Positions 25,074 through 36,302 of a stretch of 64,000 nt of DNA are shown one piece after another (the first letter of the stretch is position 1; each line of letters begins with the position of its first letter). The DNA is from Styela clava (taxonomy: Eukaryota > Chordata > Ascidiacea > Stolidobranchia > Styelidae). Both the position numbers and the translations under genes were made by a program. Below the pieces are notes generated by a model. It had not been told where the DNA came from, ran no database searches, and saw only the letters and a program-made list of their open reading frames with translations. Location: contig NC_135250.1 in assembly GCF_964204865.1 (NCBI RefSeq), positions 6,324,001 through 6,388,000 of the forward strand, in the 5' to 3' direction.

Positions 25074-25513
25074 TACATCAACGTTATGCAAGTAGATTTC
25101 CTGTTATACAAGACCGGTCTAATGTCCGCCTCTGGATTGGTGACGGCTTCCGGTATTATCTCTTGTTTTTGTCTCACCACTAACTTCACGATATGTTTCC
25201 TTTGATTCTGTAAACACAGAATCGAAGGAAACATATCATGAAATTAGTGGCGAGGCTACCGAACTTCTTTTCGTGCAAGATTTCTTGCATTTGCATAATG
25301 TATACAATGCGTTCCTACAAAGTTGATGGCCCCGTGGGGGGATCTGGTGCCATCAACTTTGTATGAGCACATTTTATATTATACAAATACAAGGAAGTCT
25401 GCACAGAGTTGCTAATTTAACAAGAGCTATTTGGGTGAAGCCTTCACCAATCCAAAGGCATATACTATGCCAGTCTTTTATAACAAGAAATCCACTTGTA
25501 TAACGTTGATGTA
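25074..25513. mobile_element. Foldback element 3' of copy A with nested hairpins
   Basis: Terminal inverted repeats of about 36 bp: TACATCAACGTTATGCAAGT at 25074 and ACTTGTATAACGTTGATGTA ending 25513. Inside are two more hairpins: 25169-25256 (arms CGATATGTTTCCTTTGATTCTG / CAGAATCGAAGGAAACATAT) and 25317-25363 (ACAAAGTTGATGGC / GCCATCAACTTTGT). The same insertion position is occupied by a shorter palindrome in copies B and D and by the satellite array in copy C. Confidence 0.75.
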
Positions 25514-26049
25514 GACGCAATCAACGAGTTACGTTGCTTTTGTAGTTTATATTAGACTATTTATTGATACAATGCTCAATCTAGAAGCGTTCAAAGTGTA
25601 TTTCCTCGTTTTAGTGGATATAATTATTGATATTATCTCTTGTCTATTCGATCAATCTTACCTACTTCTTTTATATTGCCTCTTTTGTCATTACTATTCC
25701 AAAATCTATTTTTGTATCAATTTATTATTATTATGTGCTGCTATTCCTTATTGTACCTTTTTTACTGTCTTTCTAATGAACTATGAGTACCTTTTCATTT
25801 TTGGGATTCTTTCTGAAGACAGGTTTGAGCTGTGGGCTATAGTCTGAAGATGCGCATAATACATGGTTCAGTTGGGTAAAAACCTTCAGAGTCGGGAACA
25901 ATTAGTGAGAACTATAGATGATTGCATCACAAGTGGTTTCTCGGGAGTTTTATTAGCCACTAACATTGGAGTAGATGTTGCGATTAAATTTGAGTTTATG
26001 TGACAGGATGCCAAATCGCTCTTTCAGTGCTAATGTTGCCGATCCGTGC
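25514..26049. other. 3' flank of copy A
   Basis: Homologous to the sequence 3' of copies B (29932-30400), C (47589-48080) and D (57346-57740), starting at AATCAACGAGTTACGTTGCT. In B and D it carries AATAAA (30040-30045, 57453-57458), a candidate poly(A) signal, at a conserved position; in A the signal is changed to ATATAATT. Otherwise no gene. Confidence 0.5.
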
Positions 26050-26880
26050 CCTAGGTCTAGAAAGAGAAGACGCAAAATAGAACGGCTTTTCTACACACAT
26101 GCACTATATTTGCATGACTGCTCTTTTACTTTAAACGCAAGGTTGGTTTCGCACAGTCTGTGTTTGTCTTTCCTTGTACAGAATTTTTTTTAAATTGGGT
26201 TTTTTCATCTTTGCACCGGCATATTTTTGTACCCGAGATTATAGCACTCGGATACAGTTTACTCACATGACGACTTCCACCAATGAATATTTATATGTTA
26301 AACAAAATTTCATTAGTTTATTTTAATTATGGTCCATCAGGTTTAGTTTGGGTCACCATGAGTCTACGACCCTTTGCAACAGCTTGTAAAGTAAACGAGG
26401 CTGTACTGTCATTTTCCACCGGGGGTTGGACATTCTAATGCTATTACTTCGTAATGACTACCAATTTATTTCAAATCCGCACGCTATTAGTTTTGGATCT
26501 TTATTCATAAACTTACCGTAGTTCAAGCAAACCTCGGAAAAAGGTTAAAAACATTAAGCAACGGTAGACACAATTATGATGTAACAAGGCAAAAAGCACA
26601 AGTGTCGTAAACGTAAACAATGTAGAAATCTTGCTTTTAATAAAATTTTGTCTAAAACGGAAATATTTGTGGGTTGAAAATGACCGTCGGTGTGAATGTC
26701 CATGGGGACAAATGTCCGTGAATTTAAATGTTCGTGGGTGTAAATTGCATGTGTGTAAATGGCCGTGGATGTATATGTAGGTGCAAATTGCATGGGTTCA
26801 ATATATAAAAGGGTAAAAATGTCCGGGGGGTGCGACCTACATGCTAATCTGTGGGTTCAAGTACCCTTGGGTACAAATAT
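26050..26880. repeat. Foldback-like inverted arms upstream of copy B
   Basis: Diverged duplicate of 21417-22560: left arm 26050-26310 (CCTAGGTCTAGAAAGAGAAG; ACCAATGAATATTTATATGT), right arm 26575-26880 (AAAAGCACAAGTGTCGTAAA; GTGGGTTGAAAATGACC; TATAAAAGGGTAAAAATGTCC). Confidence 0.6.
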
Positions 26881-27182
26881 GCTGTTTTCACGCGCTGTCC
26901 TCGTGCTCAGTGAATGATATTACGATAAATCGTAACTTGCTAACCTGGGAAATTCCCTCAACTAATACCGAAATATTCACTCGAATATTATAGGGGTGAC
27001 GTGTCCGTTATGATCATGTGATTAGGAGGGTTTGCGGTTAGGAGGGTAAAACGCTGATTTTATAATTGGATAGACAAAACAATTTGAAAGCAATGTTACG
27101 CTGGAATTTAAGGGTTTTCTATCAACAGATAATATATGGAATTTCTTAATAATTTTTATGCCTTTTGAAATTGATGCAATTC

Positions 27183-27331
27183 AGTAAAAAATTTCTGTTT
27201 ACCCCTTATAAAGCTAGTCCGCAATTTATGAGTGCCTTATAATCGTACAACGTTGATAGCGAGGCATTCATTTTGGACAACGCCCTTGCAGGAGTTTGTC
27301 CTTGCTAGTTGTCGATTGATAAAGGTTCTTG
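27183..27331 (+). promoter_or_regulatory. Proximal promoter/5' UTR of copy B
   Basis: Same conserved block as in copy A, with the TATAA box at 27238-27242 and the ATG at 27332. Confidence 0.5.
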
Positions 27332-29839
27332 ATGGCAGAAGAGCAGGTAAATGCATACAACTCTGCTATAAATTTATGTATGTCGTAAATGGCTTCTTCT
27401 GTGTTACTTTCTCAAAAATATTTCAAGTTAAATTAGCATAGTTTAGATCAGGGTGGTCTAAACCCAAGCTCCGCTTCATTATCGGTGGCCCGCGTCGCAT
27501 TTGCGGGAAGGTAAAAAAAAATTGCATTTGGTGTCGTAACTGCGTTTCATAAAAATAACAAGAAAAATCTTTTGACATTTTGTTACATCACTATTATCAC
27601 TGAATTGACTAGCACTCGTGTTGCGGCTAGCTGAGTTGAATAATGTGCTTGGGTAGTCTAAATTATTAATTGGTTTTCTATATTTTTAGTCGGGAATTTA
27701 TGGTATCAAAATAGGCTTAATAAAAAACTAAAAATCGAATGAGAAATATATTAGCCTAGGTTGGTTATGCCTGATAATTAAATATTAATGTTATAGTCAA
27801 AAAATATGATTCCTCTCGGATGTTTTAGTACTGCCTATATGTTAGAACATTTAGTAATTACCACTTTGTATCTGAAATTTGGTAACATTCGGTAATCAAT
27901 CAATCTGCAGTTCTTTTGTAAACATGAATTTGAAAATAAAGCTGACGAATTCAAACAGATTTTTGACTATAGGCATGGGCCGGAAAATACCACAATGCTT
28001 TCTAAATATGTCTGTAAGGAATTATCTCATTATGACACTTTCTCTGGTATGAAATTGTACACCAAATGTAGATATATATATATATATAGTAATATATTAG
28101 TATATAGTATGGCATCACAAGTGAAAGGGTTTGATTTGTATTGCACTGTTTAGTGTTTACCTATCCCTGGCAGTATTGTAGCCCGCGAACAATACAAAAA
28201 TAATAGTGTGGCCCGCGAGACCGACAACCTTGGACCACCCTGGTTTAGATCAATGTTTTAATTTTTGTCAAATACTGTTTAGTTTTAGAACTGCTTGATC
28301 TGGTAGCAGTAAATTCAGTTAAAATTTAAGTTTGAACGAAATAAATTCTCCATTTTGAAATAAATGAAACTTAGTGGTTGAAGTTGTTTTTAAACGTTTC
28401 TCTGTTAATTTAAATGCAGGGTGGCGAACTACATTAGGTCCATGTCAGTTTTATTCGAAAGTAATTCTCTGTAACTTTTTCATCAGTACTCCCACAGATA
28501 TATATAATGTTAAACTTTATAATAGGTTCAAGTAAACGTTATTAATGATTGTATCGAATTAAACTATATTTGTTTCAACAGGCTAACGTGTTTGCGACCA
28601 TTACGGAAAACCGTGCTGGTATTGTTATCACTTTCACAAATTCCGTCCAACGTGACTTGAGACTGGAATGCAATGTTGACGGAAGATTACTACCGGATCA
28701 CGGGTTTCATATTGAACCCCACGATAGAATTCGTTTAGAATTCAGGACTCTGCGCGGCAATATGCAAACCGAGTACGAATATTGGAACTTTGCCATCCCA
28801 GGTGAGCCTCCAAATGGCTTCATGCCATCATGGCAATTGAAAATCGAGGTGTCAAGAATGTGATTTATAAAATCTATCTCAAACAATCAATTTCAATAAA
28901 TTACAATTTTTTGCGACTTTGATATTCTCAATAAATTAAATATCAAATTTCATTATCACAGGTGAGCGGATATTGCAACATTCTCCACTTCCGATCCCAG
29001 TTGCCGTAATAGGAAGAGACAGTTACCATATAATGAGGTTTAGTATCCTTATTAACGACGTGGAAATCAACCGTGGACCTGTCCAGCTGCGGCCACTTGG
29101 AGGTAGGTTGCTGATCTAATTATTTTCAATTTTCATGTCTTTTTTATCAACAAAAATCCTAATTCAAACTAAAAAATATATATGAATTAACGTAATCATT
29201 ACCACAAACGTATAGCTTAGCATGAATATTTCAGATGATCTTTGGCCTCAAACTTCTAATCATTACATTCTAAACGAAGTTCACATATTCCTCTTTACTA
29301 AGATAATCAGGTTGAAATTTTTCACTCAATAGAATAAAAACCATTTAATTATATTTTATTTTTTCAGAACAAAACAGAATACTGGGCGGCGATCACAATT
29401 TCTTTATTGAAAGTAAGTGTTTATTTTGTAAAATATCACTTCTCCTAAATTTACAATATGTAAAAATATTTCATCTTTTCAGATTTACATAGCACGAATG
29501 CATTTATTGGATCAACTGCCAAAGGTAATTACGTTTTTTTTCCTGGTATGTTTGTTATGATTTGTGTAACAAGATTTAAAAAATTTATTCACCGTAGTGA
29601 TTGTACATTCTACATTGTGGATATGATCACTCACAGAGAAATTGTGAAATGTATTTATAAAAAATTTTCTAGTCATTTCAGCTAATTGCTCCATCTTTCT
29701 GTGGAATTTGCCAAATCCCATATTTCTCTATTTTATAGTTTGCTTTCGTCGAATCAAACGATTCCAGACGACGATGCGAATGGTGGGTCGGGGGATTCTG
29801 CTTCGAAACGACCTCCTTAGAAAGCTTTTTATATTTTGA
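27332..29839 (+). CDS. Unrecognised beta-rich protein, family copy B (frameshifted C-terminus)
   Basis: Exons: 27332-27346, 28582-28801, 28962-29102, 29368-29412, 29483-29524, then from 29739. Exons 1-4 are intact and close to copy A. Exon 5 has 42 nt instead of the 43 in A, C and D: one base is missing in the GGATCAAC-TGCCAAAG segment (29509-29524). The last exon is therefore read in another frame, with a basic tail unlike the other copies and a stop at 29837-29839. The ancestral frame of exon 6 is still open to TAG 29818-29820. So B would make a full-length protein with a replaced, arginine-rich C-terminus, or is at an early stage of decay. Intron 1 holds a hAT element that is absent from the other copies. 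Confidence 0.65.
27449..28242. mobile_element. Non-autonomous hAT element in intron 1 of copy B (794 bp)
   Basis: Ends CAGGGTGGTCTAAACCCAAG and (reverse complement) CAGGGTGGTCCAAGGTTGTC. The perfect 8-bp duplication GTTTAGAT flanks it at 27441-27448 and 28243-28250. Copy A has the uninterrupted site (ACAGTTTAGATCAATG at 23262-23277), so the unfilled target is visible in the same window. No open frame inside; a TA microsatellite lies at 28074-28090. Confidence 0.95.
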
Positions 29840-29849
29840 CTATTATTCG

Positions 29850-29931
29850 GACATCTACGTTGAACATTTCGATTTATATGGATTAAAAGAAATCTTTTAT
29901 AACAGAAAATCCATATGTTTAATGTTGATGT
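29850..29931. repeat. Short palindromic element 3' of copy B
   Basis: About 80 bp; ACATCTACGTTGAACAT on the left pairs with ATGTTTAATGTTGATGT on the right, with ATATGGATT/AATCCATAT further in. It is a miniature version of the foldback element 3' of copy A. Confidence 0.65.
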
Positions 29932-31872
29932 AGTCGAATCAACAACGAGTTACGTTGCTTTTGTAGTCTATATTAGACTATTTATTGATACAATGCTCAA
30001 TCTAGGAGCATTCAAAGTGTAATTCCACGTTTTAGCGGAAATAAATATTGTTGTTATATATCCCACCAATCTTACCTAAGCCTTTTACATTGGCCTTTAT
30101 TATTTCTATAAAAAAGTATATTTTCTATCGATTCATTTTCATCATTACATTATGTTGCTGCTATTAATTATTGCACCTTTTTACATTGCTTTTTTTGGGA
30201 TTTCTATAACAAAATATATTTTTGTATCAATTTATTTCTCCATTGAAATAGGCTGCTATTCATTATTCTACCTTTTTTATTTTATTTTCAGTGAACTATA
30301 AATACATTTTTATTTTTGGGATTCTTTCTGGAGTCGTGACTCGTGACAGGTTTGCGTGTGGGTTATAGAAGTTGAGCATTATTACGTGGGTAAAAATATT
30401 CGGACGAGAGAGCAGGGAACAATTAACTATAAGTAGCGCACACCGCACCCTATGTGTCGATCTTTATTTAAAAACGTGTAAATTTTTCACTCGAGATATT
30501 GAAAAAAAGTGATAACATCGCGCGCATCCCGAGTATTATTAAAGTAATTTTAGTAAAATTATCGATGTAGTCCAGGGAAACATGGTTTTTCCTAATCTCA
30601 TATTTTTGCGGGGGCCTTGTACAAAACATCTCAAAAATGGGTAACAGGATCATGCGCAAGTATGTGGACACGGAGGAAAAAACGAAATATTTCATCACCA
30701 ATTCCCCGAAAATCATATGCGGTAACTTACCATTATCTGTATCGGGATATCGTGACGGTACATTGATCATCATAGCTTTTCCAGGTCCTAGATATATTTA
30801 TATCCCAGTGCTCGAAATAATTTAGTTCATGCGTTTATATATGAACCTATATAATATTACTGTTATTTGTTTCAATACAAAACCTAGGTGATGTTATATT
30901 GACCCGCGTTGAATGGGAGAGAAGCAAACGGCGCTCCCGTAGTATGTGCACCAAGATGGCGCACAACCTGATAATCCTAACCTGATTCAGATACTATGTC
31001 AAGGTTGTGCGCCATCTTGGTGCACATACTACGAGAGAACTCAAAAAATTGAAATAATTTCAAATTTTAGAATTACAAAATTATGGGTATAATCGACACA
31101 ACAACATGTGTATTGTGTTAATGTGTTTGTTGTTCAATTTTCAACGAACATACTATTTTGTTTTGAAATTTATTTTATATCGTTTTAGAACCGAGATCTT
31201 CAATTTTAAAACAGCATTTCAACGTTACCCTACCCAATTTGCAACTAAAAACTTCTGACACCAAATTTTCGGAGAAAATATGAAGCTATAAAAAGACTCT
31301 ATTACAAATGGCATAACTTTTGTTTCATCACAGATATTGCACAACATCGGCTTTCTTTCTCTATCAAATAGCCTACGGCAAAAGTTGCTAACTGCAGTGC
31401 TTCGATTGCCCAAGTTAAAGCAAAATAAGCTCGGAAGAATTCGTTTTACGTGGGTTGTGTGTGATTGATACGCAAAATAGACACAGCAGTACCTTCAGAA
31501 AACAAGACTTAAATTTGATTCTTCAACTGCAGTATATTTGCTTTACCCATCAAATGTAGAAATAGTTTTAAGAATTTATTTTATAAAAAACTCGACGTTG
31601 ATGATTGTTTTGTAATACGTTGTTCGTAGATTAGCCTACTGTTGAAAGTTTAATAGTATTTTGATAAGACTTGGAGCTGGAGGTTAATTTACCGCTTTGG
31701 GCAATTTGGAAATTCCCTGGTCTGATACAAAAGTTTTTCCAGTGACGTAAACATTAAATATTATATTATCAGGATATTGTTTATTTACTCAAACAAGGGG
31801 AGAATGCGGGTAGAAATTTAAGAAGACTTAACCTACGTTATTGTTGAGTTTTATGTCGAGGCGTGTCAAACA
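29932..31872. other. Intergenic region between copy B and the SRCR gene
   Basis: The first part is the shared 3' flank with AATAAA at 30040-30045. 30480-30900 is homologous to 48780-49180 downstream of copy C (e.g. GTGGACACGGAGG, TATCGTGACGGTACATTGAT type blocks), showing that the duplication unit extended past the gene. No coding region recognised. Confidence 0.55.
30934..31037. repeat. Hairpin MITE, YY1-motif family, copy 3
   Basis: Palindrome; left arm CTCCCGTAGTATGTGCACCA, right arm GGTGCACATACTACGAGAG; CAAGATGGCG present in both arms. Confidence 0.85.
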
Positions 31873-34800
31873 ATGATGTTGGTCTTTCGTTCGTTCGTTC
31901 TTGCTTTATTTATTTTCGAATCAACTTCTGGTGCTGCACAAGGAATATTTCAATGTAAAATGAAGACAGGATGCAATTTTCCTCAATGCGATCCTATTCC
32001 AGGGGCTTTAAATAAATTCGGTTTCAATATCGATGATTATCTACAGGTGCAGGAATTTCCAATTGTTTGTGAAGCAAGAGGTCAACAAAAAAGTGTCAAT
32101 GTTTTACCAGAAATTGTAAACGATAATAAGGAAATTGGTGTTCTTAAGCAAGGTAATAGATATGTGATTCGTTTTTGAAATAGGATCTAAACGACATACG
32201 TGCCCAAATAGATTTTAATGTACTTTCGGTTTAAGCATTCTGATATAAATATCCTTCTTGCAAAAAGGCTTACCGTTGTTTTTGCTTTTTGTAGAACTGC
32301 GACGCGTTGAAAAAACTGTCAAAGAACAAAACGAGCAACTAGTAATATTGAAGTACGAAAATCGTCAAACCAAAGAACGTAAGTTAATCGCATTTTATAA
32401 ATAATGTTAATTATGCCAAGACAGCATAATATTGTGACTCGAACCATGCTGTTGCTTGGCTATTTTAACAATGTTTTGGGTTATCACAGATATTTTTATG
32501 TGGTGACTAGCCTATATCTCAGTACACTTTCACAAAGTAACATAATTTATAAATTCCAGGTTGAATCACGTGTAAGATGGTGCACAACCTGAACATAGTA
32601 TGTGTACCAGGTTGGGGTTATCAGGTTGTGCGCCATCTTGGTGTAATAATAATATAAAATTGAATCGTCAGCATACATCACAAATGAATTCATCTACGGC
32701 GGCTGTAACTATGCTAGAATACAAATAAACAGTAAGCAGTATTGGGGCGTTAAATAAACTTCGATAACCCATCAAATATAGCACAGGGTTTGGAATTAAT
32801 AACATTTCGTGAATGCAAAAGCGAATATAATTACTTAACTGATGAGTAAGTGAAGCAATCCATAAGCTGAAGCTATTCAGGCTGATGGATGGTGAACACT
32901 GTTTTTCTGGTCTAACCTTTTTACACTACATTGCCATTTAAGTAGAACGGTGAATAAAAAAAACTACATTTCGACTGCAATGGGATCAAAAACTGCATGT
33001 ACTGCATTCTCAATTTGAATATTAAGTTTGCAATACAGTATTTTATAACGGTGTTTAAAATTAACGATCAAATCAACATAGGCAAGGTGAAGAACTGTTG
33101 AACTGAGAACTAAAAACATTAAAACCAAAGAACGTGAATAATGTGGAATTCATGTCAATATAAATTAGTGGAATATATAGAAAAAAAAGAAACGATTTTT
33201 TCACAACAGGATTATACCATTGTGATAACCAAATACACCAGCTTCAAAATGTATAGTAACATAGTATGCCGCACTTCATTGCAGAAATAGTATTATTGTT
33301 TGATGGTGCTTTACTAAACATTGTAATTTTAACTACTATTTTTATAACAAATGATTGAAAATTATATGACAGAAATTCAAGAGCAAAGTAAAGAACTTAA
33401 AATACTAAAAGACAGCTTACGGGCCTTAATGAAAGGTAATTCTAAGTACTGACATAATCATTTTTATCAAAATATTTATGAATGGGGAGAAGAATTGTGA
33501 TAGCGACACTATCGTCTCGTGAACAGACTGGTATTTTTATAGTTCACCTAAATTTATCAAGTGGAAAACTAATTTTGAAATGTCATTATTTTAAAATCAG
33601 CCATGATTGCAACGGAACATTTATTTATTTTTTCACTTTAAAATTCTTATCATTTCTTCAAATGAAAAGAAGGTGCAACACCAAAGCCCAGCCCGGTATC
33701 TAGAGTGAAACCAACAACCGTAGCAGGTAAGACATTTTGTACGTAAGACATATAATGAATTATGCCCAAATCAAATTTAATTTGAATCACACATATTCTC
33801 GAATAAATATTGCTATAAACGGTAAGAATGGCGTATATGCATTGAATTGACAATTTTCATAATTTCCGGAATTAATAATAAATACGAGAGCTTAATAATC
33901 GCGCAATTCAAGTTCCCTTGAGATCAAGTTAAATTTTGAAATTGTAATTTCAGACCTAAAAGCTGAGAGTCAGAGCTATTTCAGTCAAAATTCTGTACAT
34001 TAGGCCTTAAACCAATATTTTAACAAACTTAACTTAAGATAGTTTCAAACAAATTTTAAACCTCACTATAGAAATTAACCCGGTCGAATTTTTGGTGCCC
34101 CCGAAGTATGTGCACCAAGATGGCGCACAGCCTGAACATAGAATGTGTACCAGGTTAAGGTTCAGGATGTGCGCCATCTTGATGCACATACTTCCTAAAC
34201 GCCGATTTTTTTAGTTAAATAATTGTTTAAGCATCAATGTTTTTTTTCCCCGACACTTTCATATGTTATATGAACTGCAATGTATTTTAGATTTATAAAT
34301 GACTCAATATCGAACCATGGGAATAGCATAATGGATGCAAACAACCTGCATTGCCACATATTATATAACTGACAATTGTAAAAAAGATAAAAATCGTGAC
34401 TCAGTTGTGTCAATTTGGCCTCGATGTGGGTTTTTTAAATAAAGTACGGCAAGCATCGGTGGTCCCATCTCTCTGTGACTTAGGTAATATGCCAAAAATC
34501 AAGATAGTTCAACCTAACGAACGTTGCGTTACAACGCAATCTAATTCAAGATGGTGTAGTAAGTAGTTGATCGGCCGCCGGTCCTTCCGAAGTATATGTA
34601 TCAAGATGGCGCACAACCTGAACATAGTATGTGTGATTGGGGTTCAAGTTGCGCGCCATCTTGGTGCACATACTTCCGGAGCGCCCCCGGCCCGACAACT
34701 CTCTTTTTGGTTTGCTGACAGTCCGATGGTTGAGTGTTTCATTACTTGAAAGTGAGTTTCTTTCAATTTTGAATGAAACAGAAAGAAAGCAATGGTTAAC

Positions 34801-35242
34801 GGAAAATTTGCATTGAATTAAAAAAAAAATTTCGAATTTAATGCACGCAAAGCAACACTCTTTAACGTTGTAAATAAATCCCAATTATGGTAAACTTTCT
34901 ACAGAACACGAAGGCGCATTGAGGCTTGTTAACGGACGGAACAATAAAGAAGGCAGAGTGGAAATCTTCCATGCAGGAAAATGGGGAACAATATGCGACG
35001 TAAAATTCGAGATTGACGATGCGAATGCCGTTTGTTATACTTTGGGGTTTAGCGGAGCAAAGTTCGTTCTAGGGCGAGCACATTTTGGATCAGGATCTGG
35101 ACCTATATGGATTGCCTTCGATCATACCTGCAGCAAAACAAACACGGATTTTTACCTTTGCCATGGACCTTTTGGTGAAAATGAAGATGATAATGAAGAT
35201 TATTGCGGCCATGAGAACGACGTTGCAGTAGCGTGCAATTAA
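31873..35242 (+). CDS. Secreted coiled-coil protein with one SRCR domain
   Basis: Five exons: 31873-32152, 32295-32378, 33373-33435, 33673-33726 (an alternative acceptor three bases earlier keeps the frame), 34905-35242 (TAA). All internal junctions are phase 1; total 819 nt, 272 residues. Residues 1-22 are a signal peptide (MLVFRSFVLALFIFESTSG). Next come about 70 residues with four Cys and no recognised fold, then two exons of heptad-like, Glu/Lys/Leu-rich coiled coil (RRVEKTVKEQNEQLVILKYE), a short Pro/Thr linker and one SRCR domain (LRLVNGRNNKEGRVEIFHAG, KWGTICD, GSGSGPIWIAFDHTC, ending NDVAVACN) with six Cys. SRCR domains act in ligand binding in secreted or membrane immune proteins; phase-1 exons are usual for such extracellular modules. 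Probably an oligomeric, secreted recognition protein (inference). It lies between copies B and C, and its last exon is duplicated at 51354-51691. Confidence 0.85.
32571..32644. repeat. Hairpin MITE, YY1-motif family, copy 4 (shortened)
   Basis: In an intron of the SRCR gene; inner parts of both arms remain (AAGATGGTGCACAACCTGAA and GTTGTGCGCCATCTTGG) but the outer CTCCCGAAGTATG parts are lost. Confidence 0.7.
34099..34195. repeat. Hairpin MITE, YY1-motif family, copy 5
   Basis: In the last intron of the SRCR gene; left arm CCCGAAGTATGTGCACCAAG, right arm CATCTTGATGCACATACTTC. It has no counterpart in the distal block at 50650-50690, so it was inserted after, or lost since, the duplication. 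Confidence 0.8.
34583..34681. repeat. Hairpin MITE, YY1-motif family, copy 6
   Basis: In the last intron of the SRCR gene; left arm CCTTCCGAAGTATATGTATC, right arm GGTGCACATACTTCCGGAG. Duplicated at 51047-51131. Confidence 0.8.
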
Positions 35243-35336
35243 TGAGTTTGTACATCAAATTTAATATGTTAATCCCCGATTGTATCAAATCCAAAAAAAA
35301 AAGGTTTCATTTTGCAATATATATGAAATAAGGGTA

Positions 35337-35575
35337 CTCCCGAAGTATGCGAACCAAGATGGCGGACACCGGAACGTAGTATGTGTACCAGGTTAAGCCA
35401 TAATTTCAGGTACAAATACTACGGGAATCACCTGGCTAGTGCTCGAACTCGTAATATAACTTATATAAGGAATATTGGAATAAAATTATGGTCTAACCCT
35501 AACCTGGTAGCTGGTACATATAATATGTTCCGGTGTCCGCCGTCTTGGTTCACATACTTCGGGAGTACCGAAACG
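35337..35575. repeat. Long variant of the hairpin MITE (239 bp), copy 7
   Basis: Ends CTCCCGAAGTATGCGAACCA and TGGTTCACATACTTCGGGAG with inner ACCAAGATGGCGGACACCGG / CCGGTGTCCGCCGTCTTGG. It is flanked by TA on both sides (GGTA | CTCCC ... GGGAG | TACC), which may be the target duplication. Immediately 3' of the SRCR stop. Duplicated at 51786-52013. Confidence 0.8.
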
Positions 35576-36195
35576 AGTATAACACAGATTCTCCAGCAAC
35601 CATATCGTATGGTATAGATTTTCGTATTGTACAGCAACAGTGTAATTCAATGCATTTTCTTAAAGAAATTAGCAATCTTTAATAATTAGCAATTTAAGAT
35701 GTACAATTTTTTTGTTTTATTCATCATCTTCCATTGCGAGACAACACGACTATGGGTGACATAACTGCGAATTTGTCTTACCTATAGTTGACTAATGGAC
35801 CTTACTTATTGACTTGTGCACACAGAAAATATTGAACCATATTGTGTATATTAAGTAATAAACTTGTCTTTTGTGTACGTACAACTTTTGATTAGATTCT
35901 GAACTTAATATTTAAGAAATAGTCCGTAGTATTAATAATTATCAAGAAATTGAGTTTGAATGAATTTGAAAATGACATGTTTTAAGAATTAAGGGGATTG
36001 AAATTACTATTTTCAGTAAAAATGCAGCATCATACAGAGTCCATTTAATAACATAAAAATTCAATGCGTATTACAATCTTTCTGCTTATCCCATTATTTT
36101 ATAGCATTCAAATACATAATAAAAAAATTCTAAAATATCCACCCATTCGGACACGAACAATCCCTTGTATCTGTGTGTATACTTACAAAATAGGG

Positions 36196-36302
36196 CGCCC
36201 ACGTAGTATTCGTATCAAGATGACGCACAACCTGCCAACCCTGACCTGGTACGCATACTATGTTCAGGTTGTGCGCCATCTTGGTACGAATACTACGGGA
36301 GC
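36196..36302. repeat. Hairpin MITE, YY1-motif family, copy 8
   Basis: Left arm CCCACGTAGTATTCGTATCA, right arm GGTACGAATACTACGGGAG, loop CCTGACCTGGTACGC. Duplicated at 52646-52750. Confidence 0.8.
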
